The notes: generated by a model not told the origin, from the letters alone. A DNA stretch of 64,000 nucleotides from Amphimedon queenslandica (GCF_000090795.2 NW_003546441.1:4561-68560), one strand, 5' to 3'. Numbered from the stretch's first letter, positions 24,610-37,705 are shown. Numbers and translations are program-made.

Positions 24610-27600
24610 TTAACTTGTTCCTACCTGCTGGTCTGCGAATTGTGCTTGTAATACATGACTACTGCCAATGCTACCGCTGATACTAGGTACTGTTGCTCCC
24701 ATATCTTTAGGTTTAGTTGGCGTCTCAAAAACAGGCTTTCCCTCTTTATCAGGTGACTTGACAGGCTCCAAGACTTTTCCTTCTTGATAAGAGCCTCCCA
24801 TATATGCATCAGTCACCTGAGGATCACTTGTAACAGCATCTAAAATTATAGTAGTGCTGCTACTAGGATCCTGTAAAGGTCGTTGTGGGTCATATTTCTA
24901 TTAATAAAGATTACAAATAAAAAATAATGGCATCCTGTGCTGGCTTACATCATATGTTCGAGTTGATTTTTGATTGCTGGATATTAAAGAGTCTGGGAAT
25001 GCCATATGACCCCTTCGGCTTTTAGATCTTTGAACTTTTCTACATTTAATTACAGCTATAATGCATATACATGCAGCTGTAGCTATGACACAAATCCCAC
25101 AACCAATAGCTACAAATACTGAAAACAGGTGAATACTGTCATGTGATGAATGTTAACTTACTCCAGATCCACCATGGTAGCTTACCCGATGGTTTCGGTG
25201 TTGAAGAGGGACTTGGTAGTATATTAATAGCCACTAGAGGGAAAAAAGAGCCTATTATTGTGGATAAATACTAAACTCTAAAATCAAATGACTAACTCCA
25301 AATCCTAAACCTAGGACCACTTTTAGCCAGGTTATGCCCAAATACATATACATGTGTAACTATTATACTCACTTATATTTAGTATCAATGGGTCACTACT
25401 GCCAGCATCATTGCTAAAAACAATAGTCAAATTACACCATTGATTCTCAGGTAATAAAAATGATCCTAATATATTCGTTGGTCCACTAATGTATTCAACA
25501 CTGGTATTAACAAAACCAGTTTCATTACACTGTAGAGTAACATAAACATCCCTTGGACCTCTACCAAGACATACATGTTCTACAGTAACCTAAAATATAA
25601 AATAAAAAGAAATTATGCTTACATGTACATAAGAGTAACTACATGTACAAACTACAGATATGTTATCATTGAGTTATTAAAAAATTAGAATTATGATTTA
25701 GCCCATATTGCATGGGAACAATACCATCATACTGGAGTTTCCTTTGTAAAGGCGAGTTTATAATAATTATGCTAGACTTGACGCTGGAGTAGAATTTGGT
25801 TCTATTTTGGTGTAAAGCATACATATACATCAAAAGCAAATCGCTCACACTTTTCATTAAAAACTGATGGTACGCTGGCCTAATGTGATAATTGTAAGCC
25901 CACCTTAAGACATAAAACGTAAAAATCTGTGGTCAGTATGAGATTTACATGCAAAAAATTGTGCTTAACAATTAGTTCGGTCACACTCCTTTAACACTTG
26001 ATAGGGACATGAGTGATGACCATGCACACAACATACCATATAGTGGGAAATTTTGGATGGAATTAAATTTGGCAAATTTCTAAAATTTGGTGATTGGCAA
26101 ATTTTAATTTGGCAAATTAGTGGCCACGTGCCACTGAGCATGCGTATAATGGCTCAAAATGGTGGATTTTATTTTGGCGAATGGCTATCAAAATGCCAAA
26201 TTCACCAAAATTAATTCCCTGCAAAATTTCCCACTATACGGTATAGCAAATACATGTAATTATATAAATACATTTTTAACTACACATAAACCACAGATAC
26301 TGCTGTGTTGTGTGCTCTTAGGGACAATATCAAAAATCTTACGGCTAGATTATTTTATTATACTATCAACAATTCTTACTGATATATTGTACTGAACAGT
26401 CATAGTATCATTAGATACATTAAGTGAAGTAGTGTCTTCTAGCGGAGGGTCAGGGACTATACAATAAACAATTTGACAATCTTTAGAATTTTAATAATTA
26501 TTCCATACCTTTTTCATTTGTAATTATAGCATTGGTATCAATTCCTTCCCCAATCACATTAACTCCAGTGACAATGATGTTATAATGGTGATTGAATACA
26601 TTCTCATCTTCAAAGGTAAAGTAAGTATTGTTGACAGACAACTGAGCGCCATTAATACTCAATTTGTAATAGAGCACGTCACAGAGTATATATGTGCACT
26701 GAGGACTGTCCCAAGCAATAGTGACAGCACTGCAACTGTCATTAATTAATCTAATATTAGTAACTGGTCCAGGAATGCCTGTATAATACACACGAGATTA
26801 CATGTAAGAATAAACAACACACATGTATTACTTACCAAGAGTAAAAGGTGATACATCATTAAATTCACCTCCTTCATTACTCAATGATACATTAATAATG
26901 AAAACAGTCGGAGTATCAGGTAAAATGAGCGGACTGTGTCCAGTCATAATCATTGATTGATTATTAATTTCTGGTGATATACTGTTGCTGTACACTACTG
27001 TACCATCAGTTGTCAATACATCAATTGTTATATTATCAGGATACTCTCCAATACATAATTCACTAGCCTGAAGTAAAAACATAAAGCCACATCATACTGC
27101 ACTGAAAGATGACACTTACATTAATAGTAATAATCAGTGACAATTGGTCCATTTCATTAACTACTGGAGTTACTGATACTGTAGGAGTTAGAGGAGGAAC
27201 TAAAAATGAGAGATTGTTGATGAAGCCATATAGCACTATGCATGTAATAACCTTTTTTATAATAAAAACTGATATGATTTGGTAGACCTAATCCAGCTTT
27301 GTTACCAGCAGACACAAATACATTTGTCAAATTACAAGGGTCAGGATCAATACTTGATAATATGAAGAAAGTATCATTAGTGATATAGTTCATAGAACCA
27401 TCATTAATGTGATATCCAGTAATAGGTACATTATCCAGTGTATAAGGTGCTGTCCATGATAATAGTACACTAGATCCATTGATAAAGGTATATGTTAAAT
27501 CACCAACACTAGCTAACAGACCTATAAGGCAAATAAATTAAAATTGTTGACTTTTTACAATACCTTGTATTATTAGTGTAGCAGTAGTGCTATTAATATC

Positions 27601-28987
27601 ACCCGGGACTATTTGACATGATACATTAGTATTGTTATTCATCTCATGCGTGCAAACAGTTAACACAGTCGTAGTAATGCCATTACTTGTACTTTGACTT
27701 AGCCAAAAACCTTTGTCCACAATGGAACGTTCAATTGCTGGTGTGCCATTGACAAAAAAGTTCATCAAATGTACACCACTTGCTTGACACGTGAAGTTAA
27801 CTGTTGCATTCAAGGTTGTATTAACTGAAATCGGTTGATGTATATAACCTAAAATAAAATAAGAAACAATTAAGACTTATGTGTTTCCTTTTTGTTGAAT
27901 TAGTATTCGCAATATAAACATCATATACAACAGAAAAGCCACATGCATATGTTATATACAATATCCGCCCACATGTCAAAATTGGCTGCCATTTTGGTTG
28001 GCAACTGAATGGAGGCACAAAAAACTGCCTCACTTACCTGCTGTAGCTCTATCAAAAGCTAAAAAGTGCTAGTTATAAGAAAGAATAGCTACCTTTAGGC
28101 TTCTCCTATAAAAAAAATTGATCCATAATTTGTAATACGGGTTTGTTTTTATGTGCGCCCATTTATTCTTCATTGAAAGTTGCCAACCAAAGTGGCGGCC
28201 GGAATCTATTTCATCCTACCACGTCTTACAACCATAATAATCTTCCAATGCAATCAATAGGTTAGTCTATTCTGCATTAGCCCATTCATACTCAATAAAA
28301 ATTTTTTGTCTACAAAAATTATTTCAGGGTCAATTAAGGCTCAGCCACGAGTCTTGCCGTCATAGGCAGTGACAGGGTCGGGCATGGACGGGCAATGCCC
28401 AACCAAAAATTTTGACTGGAAATAAAAATTTAATTGTTAGTCATAAAAATTGCCATGGTAATTAAAAGTCATAAAAATTCTGCTTTCCTTTGTCAACAAG
28501 CCTTCCAGGAGGATGCAGGACTAGCACTTTACAGATTGGATAGAGCTTTACAGATAAGATAGGGTGCCTTTTAGGCGTATTTTTATGGTATATCATATTG
28601 TATGCGTGCATTGAGTATACGCCCAAAATACACGCAAAAAGTGGGTGTGGCCAAAATCGTGGGACGCTTTGTGCGCCACAATTTTTTGCCCAACCACTCT
28701 TCCAATCCTGCCGCCGCCTATGCTTGCCGTGTTATACATCATTCTTTAATGTAATTCATAAAAGCTCTATTGATCACGCTGAGCCAAATATAATACAATA
28801 AGACAGAGCAAGATACTCATCCCAAGGGAATCTAAAACCCCAAATTACAATTTTAGGTCGGTTTATTTAATCAGGCTATATATAGACTATAATAGTGTAT
28901 AATCACAAAATAAACTAGTATATTACCAGCATAGGCGAGGGATGAGATGATAAAAAGCCCGAAGAGTACATTTCCCTCGATTTTCAT
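24610..28987 (-). CDS. D: Ig plus FN3 single-pass receptor
   Basis: Exons (minus): 28987-28927, 27848-27564, 27521-27252, 27199-27120, 27067-26836, 26778-26509, 26456-26380, 25589-25373, 25233-25162, 25118-24949, 24897-24610; the joined frame is 673 aa. Exon 1 is a signal peptide (MKIEGNVLFGLFIISSLAYA). An Ig domain follows (NFTCQA ... NVSCQ cysteines), then four FN3-type modules, alternately one-exon and split by a phase-0 intron. A membrane helix after PWWIW (about residues 522-545) leads to a tail of about 128 residues with SRRGHMAF, a tyrosine (TRTYDKYD), a YMGGSY site and proline/lysine-rich repeats. For the PWW exon I use the later of two GTAAGC/GTAAGT donors because gene F keeps the PWW codons. 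It is divergent from E, 260 bp away. Ligand unknown. Confidence 0.83.
26033..26244. mobile_element. MITE in an intron of D
   Basis: Inverted ends ATACCATATAGTGGGAAATT (left) and the complement of CCACTATACGGTAT (right) bound 212 bp with internal inverted words GGCAAATTT and GCCAAATTCACC. A half copy with the same inner words is at about 51600-51710. Confidence 0.65.
27940..28240. repeat. Partial inverted copy of the 50862-51269 element
   Basis: Reverse complement of this part of D intron 1 matches 50890-51200 in several blocks, including TAGCTATTGATAGAGCTACA (in diverged form) with a GCAGGTAAGTGAGGCA string that mimics a splice donor. It belongs to a MITE family and not to the receptor gene. 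Confidence 0.6.
28361..28722. mobile_element. hAT-type MITE with perfect 8-bp target duplication
   Basis: The ends CATAGGCAGTGACAGG and the complement of CCTGCCGCCGCCTATG are inverted repeats. The element is flanked on both sides by CTTGCCGT (28353-28360 and 28723-28730), a perfect 8-bp target duplication. It lies in the first intron of D. Confidence 0.88.
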
Positions 28988-29247
28988 ATTGAAAAACTAA
29001 GGACAACCGTTGAAAACCCAAGAAAAACCGAGTGACAACCAAGAAAAACCCAGGAAAAACCGTAAAATGAGTATCTTGGTAGTAATTTTCATATTATGTC
29101 ATAATGACATCATCTTAGTCTTAGATCTAAAAATAGACCGCACGTGATGCTGTGATGCGAGCTAGGCGCATGCAGGCTAGGCGTGGCCACAGATCTGATT
29201 CGTATTCTGATCTGATTTGCAGCTCAGCAGTCAGCAGACCGAGAGGG
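28988..29247. promoter_or_regulatory. Shared divergent promoter of receptors D and E
   Basis: Start codons of D and E are 260 bp apart, back to back. The spacer has repeated GAAAAACC words on its D side and a CRE/AP-1-like TGACATCAT word at about 29105. No TATA box is obvious. The same head-to-head arrangement recurs for F and G. Confidence 0.6.
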
Positions 29248-31514
29248 ATGATGTTATCCTCTTTTGCAAGAATATATCTTATTGGACTGCTAATGCTAAC
29301 AAAATTCTGTTTATCTATTTATACAGTTCAACCTGTGTCGCTGAATACAACTTTGAATTCAACAGTGACCTTCACATGTAAAGCAAATAGATCTACTGCG
29401 TACCTTATTTACTTTTATGTTGGGTTTATTTCTGCAAATGAAGATAGCATTGTTAAAAGAGGATTTACACAAGAAAGTCAGTATACTGTTAATGAAACCT
29501 TGCAAAGAACATTATCTGTTTGGGCACAAGAAACTAATAACAATACAAACATATCATGTGGTACTGCCCCTGGCGATGTTAGAAGTACCATTGCTGTACT
29601 AAAAATACAAGGTATTGTAAAAAGTCAAAAATTTTAATTTACTTTTATACAGGTCTGTTAGCTAGTGTCAGTGATTTAACAGTTACCTTTATCAATGGAT
29701 CTAGTGTACTATTGTCATGGACAACACCTTATACACTGGATAATGTACCTATTACTCGATATTACATTGATGATGGTTCTATGAACTATATCACTAATGG
29801 TACTACTTCCTTTGTAGTATCAAGCATTGATCCTGACCCTTGTACTTTAGCTAATGTATCAGTTTCTGCTCGTAATGAAGCTGGAATAGGTCAACCAGCA
29901 TATATCAGTTTTTATTATAAAAGAGGTTATTATTAGCATAATGTTACATGGCTTTATGTATGTGTTTCAATCCCTCCTTAGTTCCTCTTATAACTCCTAC
30001 AGTATTAGTAATGCTACTATGGAATAAAACAATGATAAATTTTAGCATGAAGGTAAGTGAAAGTGAAAGTACTTACAGGAACAATTTTTTCCCACAATAA
30101 TTTTAGGTTGAAAAATTATGTATTGGAGAGTATCCTAATAATATAACATTTCATGTATTTAGAACAGATAGTACAGTAGTGTACAGCAACAGTATATCAC
30201 CAGAAATTAATGAACAAATGATGGTTATGACAGGACATAGTCCACTAGTATTGCCTGATATTTCTACTGTTTTTATTATTAATGTTTCATTGAGTAACGA
30301 AGGAGGTGAATTTAATAATGTATTGTCTTTTGGGTTTGCTAATGGTATGACATTAATGTGTTGGTGCTTCTTATTCTCTCATATGCATGTAGGACCAGTT
30401 ACTAATATTAGATCAGTAATATATAACTGCACTAACATGACAATATCTTGGGATAGTCCTAATGGTACAAATTATATGGATTATTACAGATTGGAAATAT
30501 ATGATAACAGCAATGATCAGTTGGTGCACAGTGCTATGGTTCACGGCACAAGTTATCTGTTTGAAGTTGATCGTTTAATTTATAAATTTATTATAACTGG
30601 AGTCAATGAAATCGGAGAAGGAATGTCAGAAACTTCAATCATTTCCTTGCAAAAAAGTATTTGTACCCATTGTGATTATAATAATATAATGTGTATATAT
30701 TTTAGTTCCTAAATCACCTCAAGCAGTTTGTACTATACTGAACCGTACAAATGATTACGTCTATTATCTGGTTGATATTTTAGTAAGTTGCTTCTCATTA
30801 TTATTTTGTCTAGAATTTCTACTTTTCAGAGTACAATGGACTGCATACTTGAAGCTCCTGATAATATTATTATCCACGTATTGTGTAAAGAAATTGGTAC
30901 AGTATTTAGTAGAATATATCAAGCAGAACACTCCAATGTCACTGAATTTGTATTTTCAGTACCCCAGTACCAAAAAGAATGTAATCTCACTATTTTGTTG
31001 AGTAACAATGCTGGTCGTAGTGATCCATTTATTATACGATTAGGTACACATAATTTACAAGCTGTTAATTTTTACCTCTTGGGATTATGTCATTATAGAT
31101 ACAACTTCTCCTGCAACAGCAAATTTTATACAATCGCCTACTATAATATCAACCTCTACAAATTCTACTACAAGCATTGGTTAGTAGTATAGATAGAGTA
31201 GTAACCATTTTGTTGTCTAGTTATTACAGTAGTAATGGTATCAGTTTGCACAGTTATTATGCTGCTAATAGTATGCTTTAGTGTACTAGTGATCATCATT
31301 ATCTATATGAAGAGGAGAAGCAGTAAGCTACTATTTTCTCAATAACAACTACCATTGCTAATATACAATAGAAACCGCTAACATAGTTTCAGTCCCTAAT
31401 CCAGCATATGATGATATTGATAAGTTTAAAACAAACATCAGCATCAATCCAGCATATGGTGAAGTAAAAACTGATACAAGACAAAATGTTATATATGATG
31501 AAATAATTTTGTGA
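29248..31514 (+). CDS. E: Ig plus FN3 receptor with NPxY tail
   Basis: Exons: 29248-29611, 29653-29925, 29982-30052, 30107-30344, 30393-30656, 30706-30782, 30830-31043, 31099-31179, 31221-31322, 31372-31514; 608 aa in frame. A signal peptide (LIGLLMLTKFCLS) is followed by an Ig domain (TFTCKA ... NISCGT), four FN3-type modules with the same intron pattern as D, and a Thr/Ser-rich stalk. The membrane helix is about 530-555. The 50-residue tail has two NPAY motifs (NPAYDDI, NPAYGEV) and ends VIYDEIIL. NPxY motifs bind PTB-domain adaptors or drive endocytosis, and YxxI/L motifs can recruit SH2 proteins when phosphorylated (known for such motifs; here inferred). I choose the ATG pair at 29248/29251; an in-frame ATG at 29155 would add an Arg-rich leader. 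The tail has no similarity to that of D. Confidence 0.84.
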
Positions 31515-32300
31515 CTTATTCATTTTGATTTGTGTGATCAGTATCATTTATTGTAGTTTCAGGTACATAATAATTTTGTTTTGTCAAGTTATGAATAAGT
31601 GCATTCATGGACTGTTTATAACAGTGTGTGAACTTAATATTAAAATCTAAGTTATACGAAGCAGAAAAGAAATGTTTATGTTGACTTGTTCTGCTCTTTC
31701 TCCTCTATAGTGCATTGTTGTAATTATGTGCTTCCGGTGTTTGTGTGTTCATGTGTTTGTACCAGATGTATGCAAATGTTTATATTTATAATTGTTATTA
31801 TAAAAGCTATTCTGTATCAATTTTATTCATGTATGTTTAATATATAAAATGGGTATAAATACTAGCTATGGCAGGTTATGGTTTCCCACAAAGCATGCTA
31901 ACTGCTAAGTGAGCTAAAGAAGTACTTTATATGCAACTTAAAATTCAATTTTGATTGGAATCTGCTCAAATTTTCTACACAACGATCCCACACAATCTAC
32001 ACACGACTCCATTGCCCCCTTGAATTCTGAGTAATGAATAAATGGAGAATGGAGTCAATGGACAACAACCATGGTTCACGCATGTGCATTACATGGAGCC
32101 AACTGACTTCAAAAGAGGTGTAGAATGTAGATATGACACTAGACTGACAAGAGGTTGAATGAGAGATAATAAAATTAAATTATCAATTAGAGTAAGTGCA
32201 TGGTTTTGTTAGCTCCTGGTTCATATGCATCCATACAATATAGGATTTACAGATATATATTTACCAAGTTTGAATTTACTGCTGTATAAGCATGCTCCAA
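31515..32300. other. 3' flank of E with dispersed repeat
   Basis: Non-coding. Around 31870-31990 is a copy of a repeat also seen near 38330-38600 and 45180-45830 (words AAGCATGCTAAnTnCTAAGTGAGC and GGAATCTGCTCAAATTTTCT). I see no gene. Confidence 0.5.
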
Positions 32301-32319
32301 AGTGTACAGTAGCTATTTG

Positions 32320-32771
32320 GCACTCCTCCAACTATGCATTTTTAAAAATTTCTGCTCATTCCTCCTCTATGGTCAGTATTCCTCACTAATAGAGCATCTT
32401 TTATGTTTCAACATGACTCCATTTAAACCTCAGGTCCTACGAGAACTGAGTTATGGTTATATACATGAACAGAGAAATTATTTGGTTTGTATTTTCCAAG
32501 TGTCTTTTCACTGTGTTATTGTTACTCAATTTGCAATCATTAAAGAATTCTTATATTAAATAAGATCCTTCACAGTTTGGCTGGTGATAGAGAGACATCA
32601 TTTGCTCTTAATGTTTGTGTGTATTGTAATGGAGTACCAGTACTACCTCAAGTATCAACTTGTAGACATTTATTTTGTTATTATTGTATTGCTGCTAATG
32701 TACTAGCTGACTCTAACTTTCCATGGCCTGTATGTAGTGAAAGAGTGAACAATTTCACTGATTATATATAA
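32320..32771 (+). pseudogene. PEX2: PEX2-like RING relic
   Basis: The part at 32605-32750 encodes a RING-like string with CVYCNGVPVLPQVSTCRHLF then CYYC and FPWPVC. It resembles the C-terminal RING of peroxin-2, but the expected Cys of the CPxC knuckle is Trp. Upstream, at about 32420-32480, LRELSYGYIHEQRNYL resembles the region before the RING in PEX2. No start codon or complete upstream gene is present and the two parts are separated by a stop. I read it as a decayed fragment. PEX2 rather than another RING family is a moderate call. Confidence 0.5.
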
Positions 32772-33003
32772 TGTGCAATAAGTTGTTTACACATGTGATG
32801 TTTGTATATTATTTTCTCTGAATAGTATAATAAACTTGAAAATCAAATATTTAATGTCAAAAAGTAACAAAAATAATATTTTATTGAAAATAACTAAATT
32901 ATCAGTGATGATAAATAACTAAAAAAGAAGATAAATCTACAATGCATGTACATTAAAATAAACAAGCAGCTCGTTTTTGAAAAGCATTAGTCACAGCAAT
33001 TTT
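32772..33003. other. AT-rich spacer at the 3' end of gene H
   Basis: Non-coding; it holds the 3' flanks of the PEX2 relic (+) and gene H (-). Confidence 0.4.
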
Positions 33004-36000
33004 TTATTTATATTGCTCATATTTATTAATCATATTATCATGCAGTTTGTTGGCTAGTATGGTATTTTCTTCTTTAAGTATTTCTAAAATATAATCAAAA
33101 ACCTTTCCCTCTTGTTGTACAGAGTTTTTAATAATGCCAAGTAGTTGATCCATTCTCTCGTCAGTTGTACATCTACTGTGTTCATCAGTAGCTTTTTTCT
33201 TTTGTCTATCATTTATTATCTTCTTCTCTAATAACTTTTCAGCAAAAAAGGAAAGCTCAATCCCACAGTTCTTGATAGCTGATGCAAATTCTGATATCAC
33301 TCTATGAGCAACTTCTGGTACAGTTGACGAAATAACTATAATGTATAAATCAAACATTACATTGTTTTCACATGACATCAAAGTTTTACCTTCTTCGCTT
33401 ACTCTTTCTGCTGGTGTGGCATCAACAAGAGACAAACCAACTAATAATATTAAGATAATAACTATAAATTTAGATCTAGATGAACAATCAAATACCGTTA
33501 AAGCTGTAGCAAGACCTATGCACAGCAAGTGATGATGAATTAACTTTAAAATAAAAAAATAATAACAAGATTTAACATTAACTGCATAAGCAGCAGCACA
33601 ACTAAAGCACATGATTTGCCATGAATGATTGTCAGGAGCAGTCATAGCCAAAATTATTGTGATACAATTTGGATTCACGTTTATTATAATTATCGTAGAT
33701 CTATAATTATGTGCACATTAACTGTACAGCTACAATTTTTTCTTTTATAATTTGCATCAAAACTTGATCATGCTTCAAAAAAATCAGACAAAAATTTTGT
33801 TTTACCTGTTTTGTTAATTCTTCCCTGATACAAGGGAAAGACTCATTGAAGCACTTAAAAAGTTCATAATTACAGTGTAAAAATCAATTTCATGTTGTTG
33901 TTGATCTGCCCAGTCTAACCTAATAACTATACCCTTGTTCTGTTCACAATCGATTTCTCTAAATTTTATATTTGGCAATTCAACAGTAAAAAGCACACAA
34001 AATATAAACCACTAATAAAAAATTAGTTTCTCAATGTAAATTATATTAATAAAGCTCTCTCCTTGATTCTATTAATAATCAATAATTTATTTATTTATTT
34101 TTATTGATATTCTTACTTATATGGGTAGCAACTGAGTTTTCTTTAATTTCACTAAGTGCATCGACTAGTTTGTCCCATGTTGCTTCAATGTCATCAGTAA
34201 GCCATAATGCTAAACATTCTCTGAGACATCGATCAGCATCTTGTGAATTTTTTGTCTCAGTTGTCTTTAAATCATTGTAACTCAGGCCCAGGTAGAGACC
34301 AAGATCAAACCATTTGATAGTCTGAAATTCACCATCTTTTAGCACTCGCAATACCTCTACTAGATTCCTGATAGTCAATACGACTATAATAGAAATAAAT
34401 TATTGTTTGAAACTAGTGACAGTGAGACTAGTGCTCTTATACCTTTCTGTTGATCATCATTGGGCTCACTGATCTGTGTGGGTGAGTGAATTGTAGCTGA
34501 TTTGACCTTTTGAATTGTTGGCTCTATATAAATTTAGTGCATGTAAATAAGATGTATTACAGTACATGGTAATTAATGGTGTATATTGTATGTAAAACAC
34601 TGTTACGCTTGTTGTGAATGTATAGATCTAAATCTCTAGTTTATACATACCTTGAAAATGATGCTGTAATTCAGTTGCTGCTTCACTAAGACAAACTTTC
34701 TCAAGAGCAGCAGTCAATGACTCCAATGATGCTTCTTTGTTCTTTTCCCTCCATAACAGAAGTATAGCTCTAGCGTATTGCACTGGTGTCCTATATCTTG
34801 ACTCAATGGAGAGTAATTCTGATGGATTCAATCCAAGAGATAATCCAAAAGGAAACCACTTTTTGTAGCATTGAAATTTTTCAAAAATACTTGGTATAAC
34901 TTCTAAACACCCAAGCAAAAGTGAATCAAGATCTATCAATAATTTAAATTTTTAAGTCAACTAAATAAGTTAAACTTATGCAGCTGACTTTGAGAAGATA
35001 TGTCATTTTCTCTTTTATGTGTGAGTAAATTAGAAGTATCCTGAGATGGGTCATAACCAGGCTGTTTCAAATTAATATCATATCTAAAATTTACACTGGA
35101 CCCTACAATAATGGCTCAAAAATTGTTTAAAGATTATTTTCTTTACCTTGCAGTGTCACTATCACTTTTGTGACCTTTGGTGCTGCTGTTTTGTCAATGC
35201 ACGTAAACTCATAACAAAAGCGAGGAGGATAACGACGATGCTTTTCTAAATCTTCTAGCTTTTCAATATCCTTGCTAGATGTGTCTTCATCTTGGCAAGG
35301 AGGCTTGTGAATATCTTTGCTAGACATATCTCTAAACTGGCAATGCATCACTTTATGATAGTCCACATCATCTTCAGAAATCTAATTTTACAATAAATCA
35401 ATATTCTAGTATTTAGTACTAGATTACCTCATCAACATAAATCCCAAAATGCCTGCTTGTCCAGCCTAGTGTTTTGAGGTTATCATGATCAGGGTCAAAA
35501 GTAAGTGATATGGCACCAGTATCAAAATTCATCTCTTTAAATGAAAAATCTAGGCTAAAATCTTGTGAGTAATGTTTTTCAATGGTCTAAATGAAAATTA
35601 ATATCATACCAAATTTTACTAAGCATCGCAACAAAGCCTACTTTTTTGCATGCGAGTTGTGAAGGAAATATGATACAATGAAATAAAAATGTCACATCAC
35701 TTTCTTGTTTTTCTGCAACTGCTAACCAGCAACGTTTTTGAATATTTTCAAATGAGGATTTTTCAATACCAGCACATGTAGAGCAAAAATGGTTACGAGA
35801 TGTCTTGCAAAGAGCAAAGTCTACTTCCAAAACAGAATCATCATTCTTAGTAAAATGTAATTCATTTTCATTAAAAAATTCATCTTTAGCTGTCAAAAGA
35901 GTTAATTTGCTTCTTGTAAGTGGATTAGTAGCATCAACATGATGAGGTAGATACAGCTCTGCCAGTTTCATTAGCTCTTGGCTCATATGCACCCATACAA

Positions 36001-36625
36001 TAGGAGTAACTGGTATATAATTACCGAATTTGAATTTACTGCTGTATAAACAAGTTCCAAAGTGTACAGTAACTGTTTCTTCCTCTTGTACAGCTCCTTC
36101 TGGAATAATAAGGGTCACACCATATTGACTGCAATGATGTATCAAACCACTACTGTCAACTATTAAATCTGTCATATCACCGAATATACCTAAATGAAGC
36201 ATTTATTAATTATTATGAATCAGGAATTATGCAATTTGCAATACTTTTCATTTCTTGAATAGGTGGCTTTGGAATCATAGTGGCATTAAATGTATCATCA
36301 CGCAAGGTAAATGGCTTTGTAGTGCTTACATGTAGTTCATTCTGAGCACTTTTTTCTTGGTTTGTTTTAATAACCGTGGACTCTATTGATCAATTCAAAG
36401 TATAGCTTTAATAAAGCATTGATTCAAATACGGAGAAGGCACTATTCATGTATGTACATTGTATAGTACCTTTCATCTTTGGATTGAATCGTTCAGTCAA
36501 CTCCAGTAGTTTTGGAATAGTATTTGTATTTTTTATTACATCATTGGAAGTACTAGAGGATAATGGCTCTGCATTGATTACATGCTCATTACTTTTTCTC
36601 TGACTTGTTTCTTTTTTTGTAAACT
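33004..36625 (-). CDS. H: ZU5 / UPA-like / death-domain / CARD-like protein (5' end open)
   Basis: Exons (minus): 36625-36470, 36382-36245, 36189-35642, 35586-35428, 35381-35147, 35102-34989, 34932-34651, 34523-34443, 34383-34117, 33440-33390, 33335-33004. Exon 36189 carries a ZU5 domain (SSGLIHHCSQYGVTLIIPEG then AVQEEETVTVHFG). The next exons are in the UPA position of ZU5-UPA-DD proteins such as UNC5, ankyrin and PIDD. Exon 34932 is a death domain (KKWFPFGLSLGLNPSELLSI). Exon 34383 is a second one (KWFDLGLYLGLSYNDLKTTE). The last exon has a CARD-like six-helix pattern ending FDYILEILKEENTILANKL. Exon 34383 could also terminate in KNINKNK, giving a form without CARD. No ATG exists in the first exon, so the protein starts farther upstream, perhaps with the exons at 37.1-39.1 kb. 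A scaffold role in death-fold assemblies is inferred. Confidence 0.72.
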
Positions 36626-36828
36626 CTGTACGGAACAATTGCAAAATGATCAATTTTACCACTTGTTATTAATATTTATAATGAAGTTAGCGGCCTGACA
36701 GATTTACAGAAAGATGGGGCCGCATAAAAAAGGATGATAATTACTGTAATTTGGGATTATATTCACAACTCTATATGCACTGATATCAAAATTCAATGTA
36801 AATCCCAATCAAGATTTATTTGTTCTTG

Positions 36829-37047
36829 TTACTGTACAAGATGATTTATTGGTGAGAGTAATATTTGGCAAATTTGCCTGTAAAAAGTTAATGGCAAATT
36901 TTATATTGGTAATTTTGTGCCATGTGCAATTGAGCATGCTCAGTTTAAAACAAAATGGCAGATTTTATATTGGCGATTTCTTCATAGAACCGCCAATTGC
37001 CAATATTAATTCTTTGCCAATAAATCATCTTGTATGGTATATGGTAA
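36829..37047. mobile_element. MITE
   Basis: Left end TACAAGATGATTTATTGG and the complement of the right end CCAATAAATCATCTTGTA are inverted repeats, followed inside by GGCAAATTTGCC-like words. A solo end (AATAAATCATCTTGTATGGG) is at about 1220-1239. It lies between exons of the H locus. Confidence 0.65.
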
Positions 37048-37150
37048 TTTAGTAAATTTACACACACCATCATGATGATATATATACTCATATCATATGA
37101 GATAAGTAAATTAAATTTACTTATTTCATGTGATGTGTGTAATTACTTAC

Positions 37151-37222
37151 GGTTGATTCTTTCTTCTCGATTCAAAATTGTACTGAGGCTTAGTGATTGA
37201 GATACTGCACACCTACCATTAC
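37151..37222 (-). CDS. Phase-1 linker exon shared with B genes
   Basis: Seventy-two bases flanked by TTATTAG and GTAAGT, phase 1 at both ends. It encodes VSQSLSLSTILNREERIN. The SQSLSL core matches the SQSLSLRSKP / SQSLSVKSKP exons of B3 and B2. It probably belongs to the 5' part of gene H. The match is evidence of exon exchange between the DED and DD loci. Confidence 0.6.
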
Positions 37223-37705
37223 CTAATAATAGGAATGACAAGTCATGTGATGATCTAATATTACAGTAATGATTTGATGTCATATTTTAATTGTAAATAT
37301 AAAAAATACAAATTTAGAAATTTTGTAAATGGCTAAAAACTTAATTTTTTGTGTACTCTTATTATATATAATAGTATTAGTACCTTATTATTTTAGTTTT
37401 ATATTTGTTATAATTTAAGTACACTGAGTCACATGAACAAAACCGAACAAGAACTGATTGACAATTTAAAAATCAAATTATAAAAATTGCATTTACTTAA
37501 ATATGCACTGATAAGTTTAGGGCATGTTCAGGAAGTATGTCTGCTCAGTTGTCATTTGTTCTGTGTGCAGCATAATTAACTGTTACATAAGTGAATCAAC
37601 ATTTTTCCTCACATTTCAGTGATAAGAAGCCAGTGAATATTAAAAATCATTCATTAAATCACATTTTGGTTAATGAAATTTATAAGTAAGAGTATAAATA
37701 CTTAC

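Noticed and set aside
25162-25186. Earlier donor (GTAAGC at 25185) for the pre-membrane exon of D
   Set aside because: It keeps frame too, but it would remove the PWWIW codons that gene F has kept as coding sequence; the later GTAAGT donor is preferred. Both could be used.
28021-28075. Candidate first exon of D (GCTACAGCAG with GTAAGT)
   Set aside because: The same sequence, including the donor-like site, occurs in the MITE at 50862-51269, and a true signal peptide exon exists at 28927-28987.
33814-33996. Open frame on the minus strand (LFTVELPNIKFREIDC...)
   Set aside because: It reads protein-like and has a GTAAAA-type donor nearby, but I found no acceptor that keeps frame with the neighbouring exons, and the frame ends in a stop. 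It may be a dead exon.
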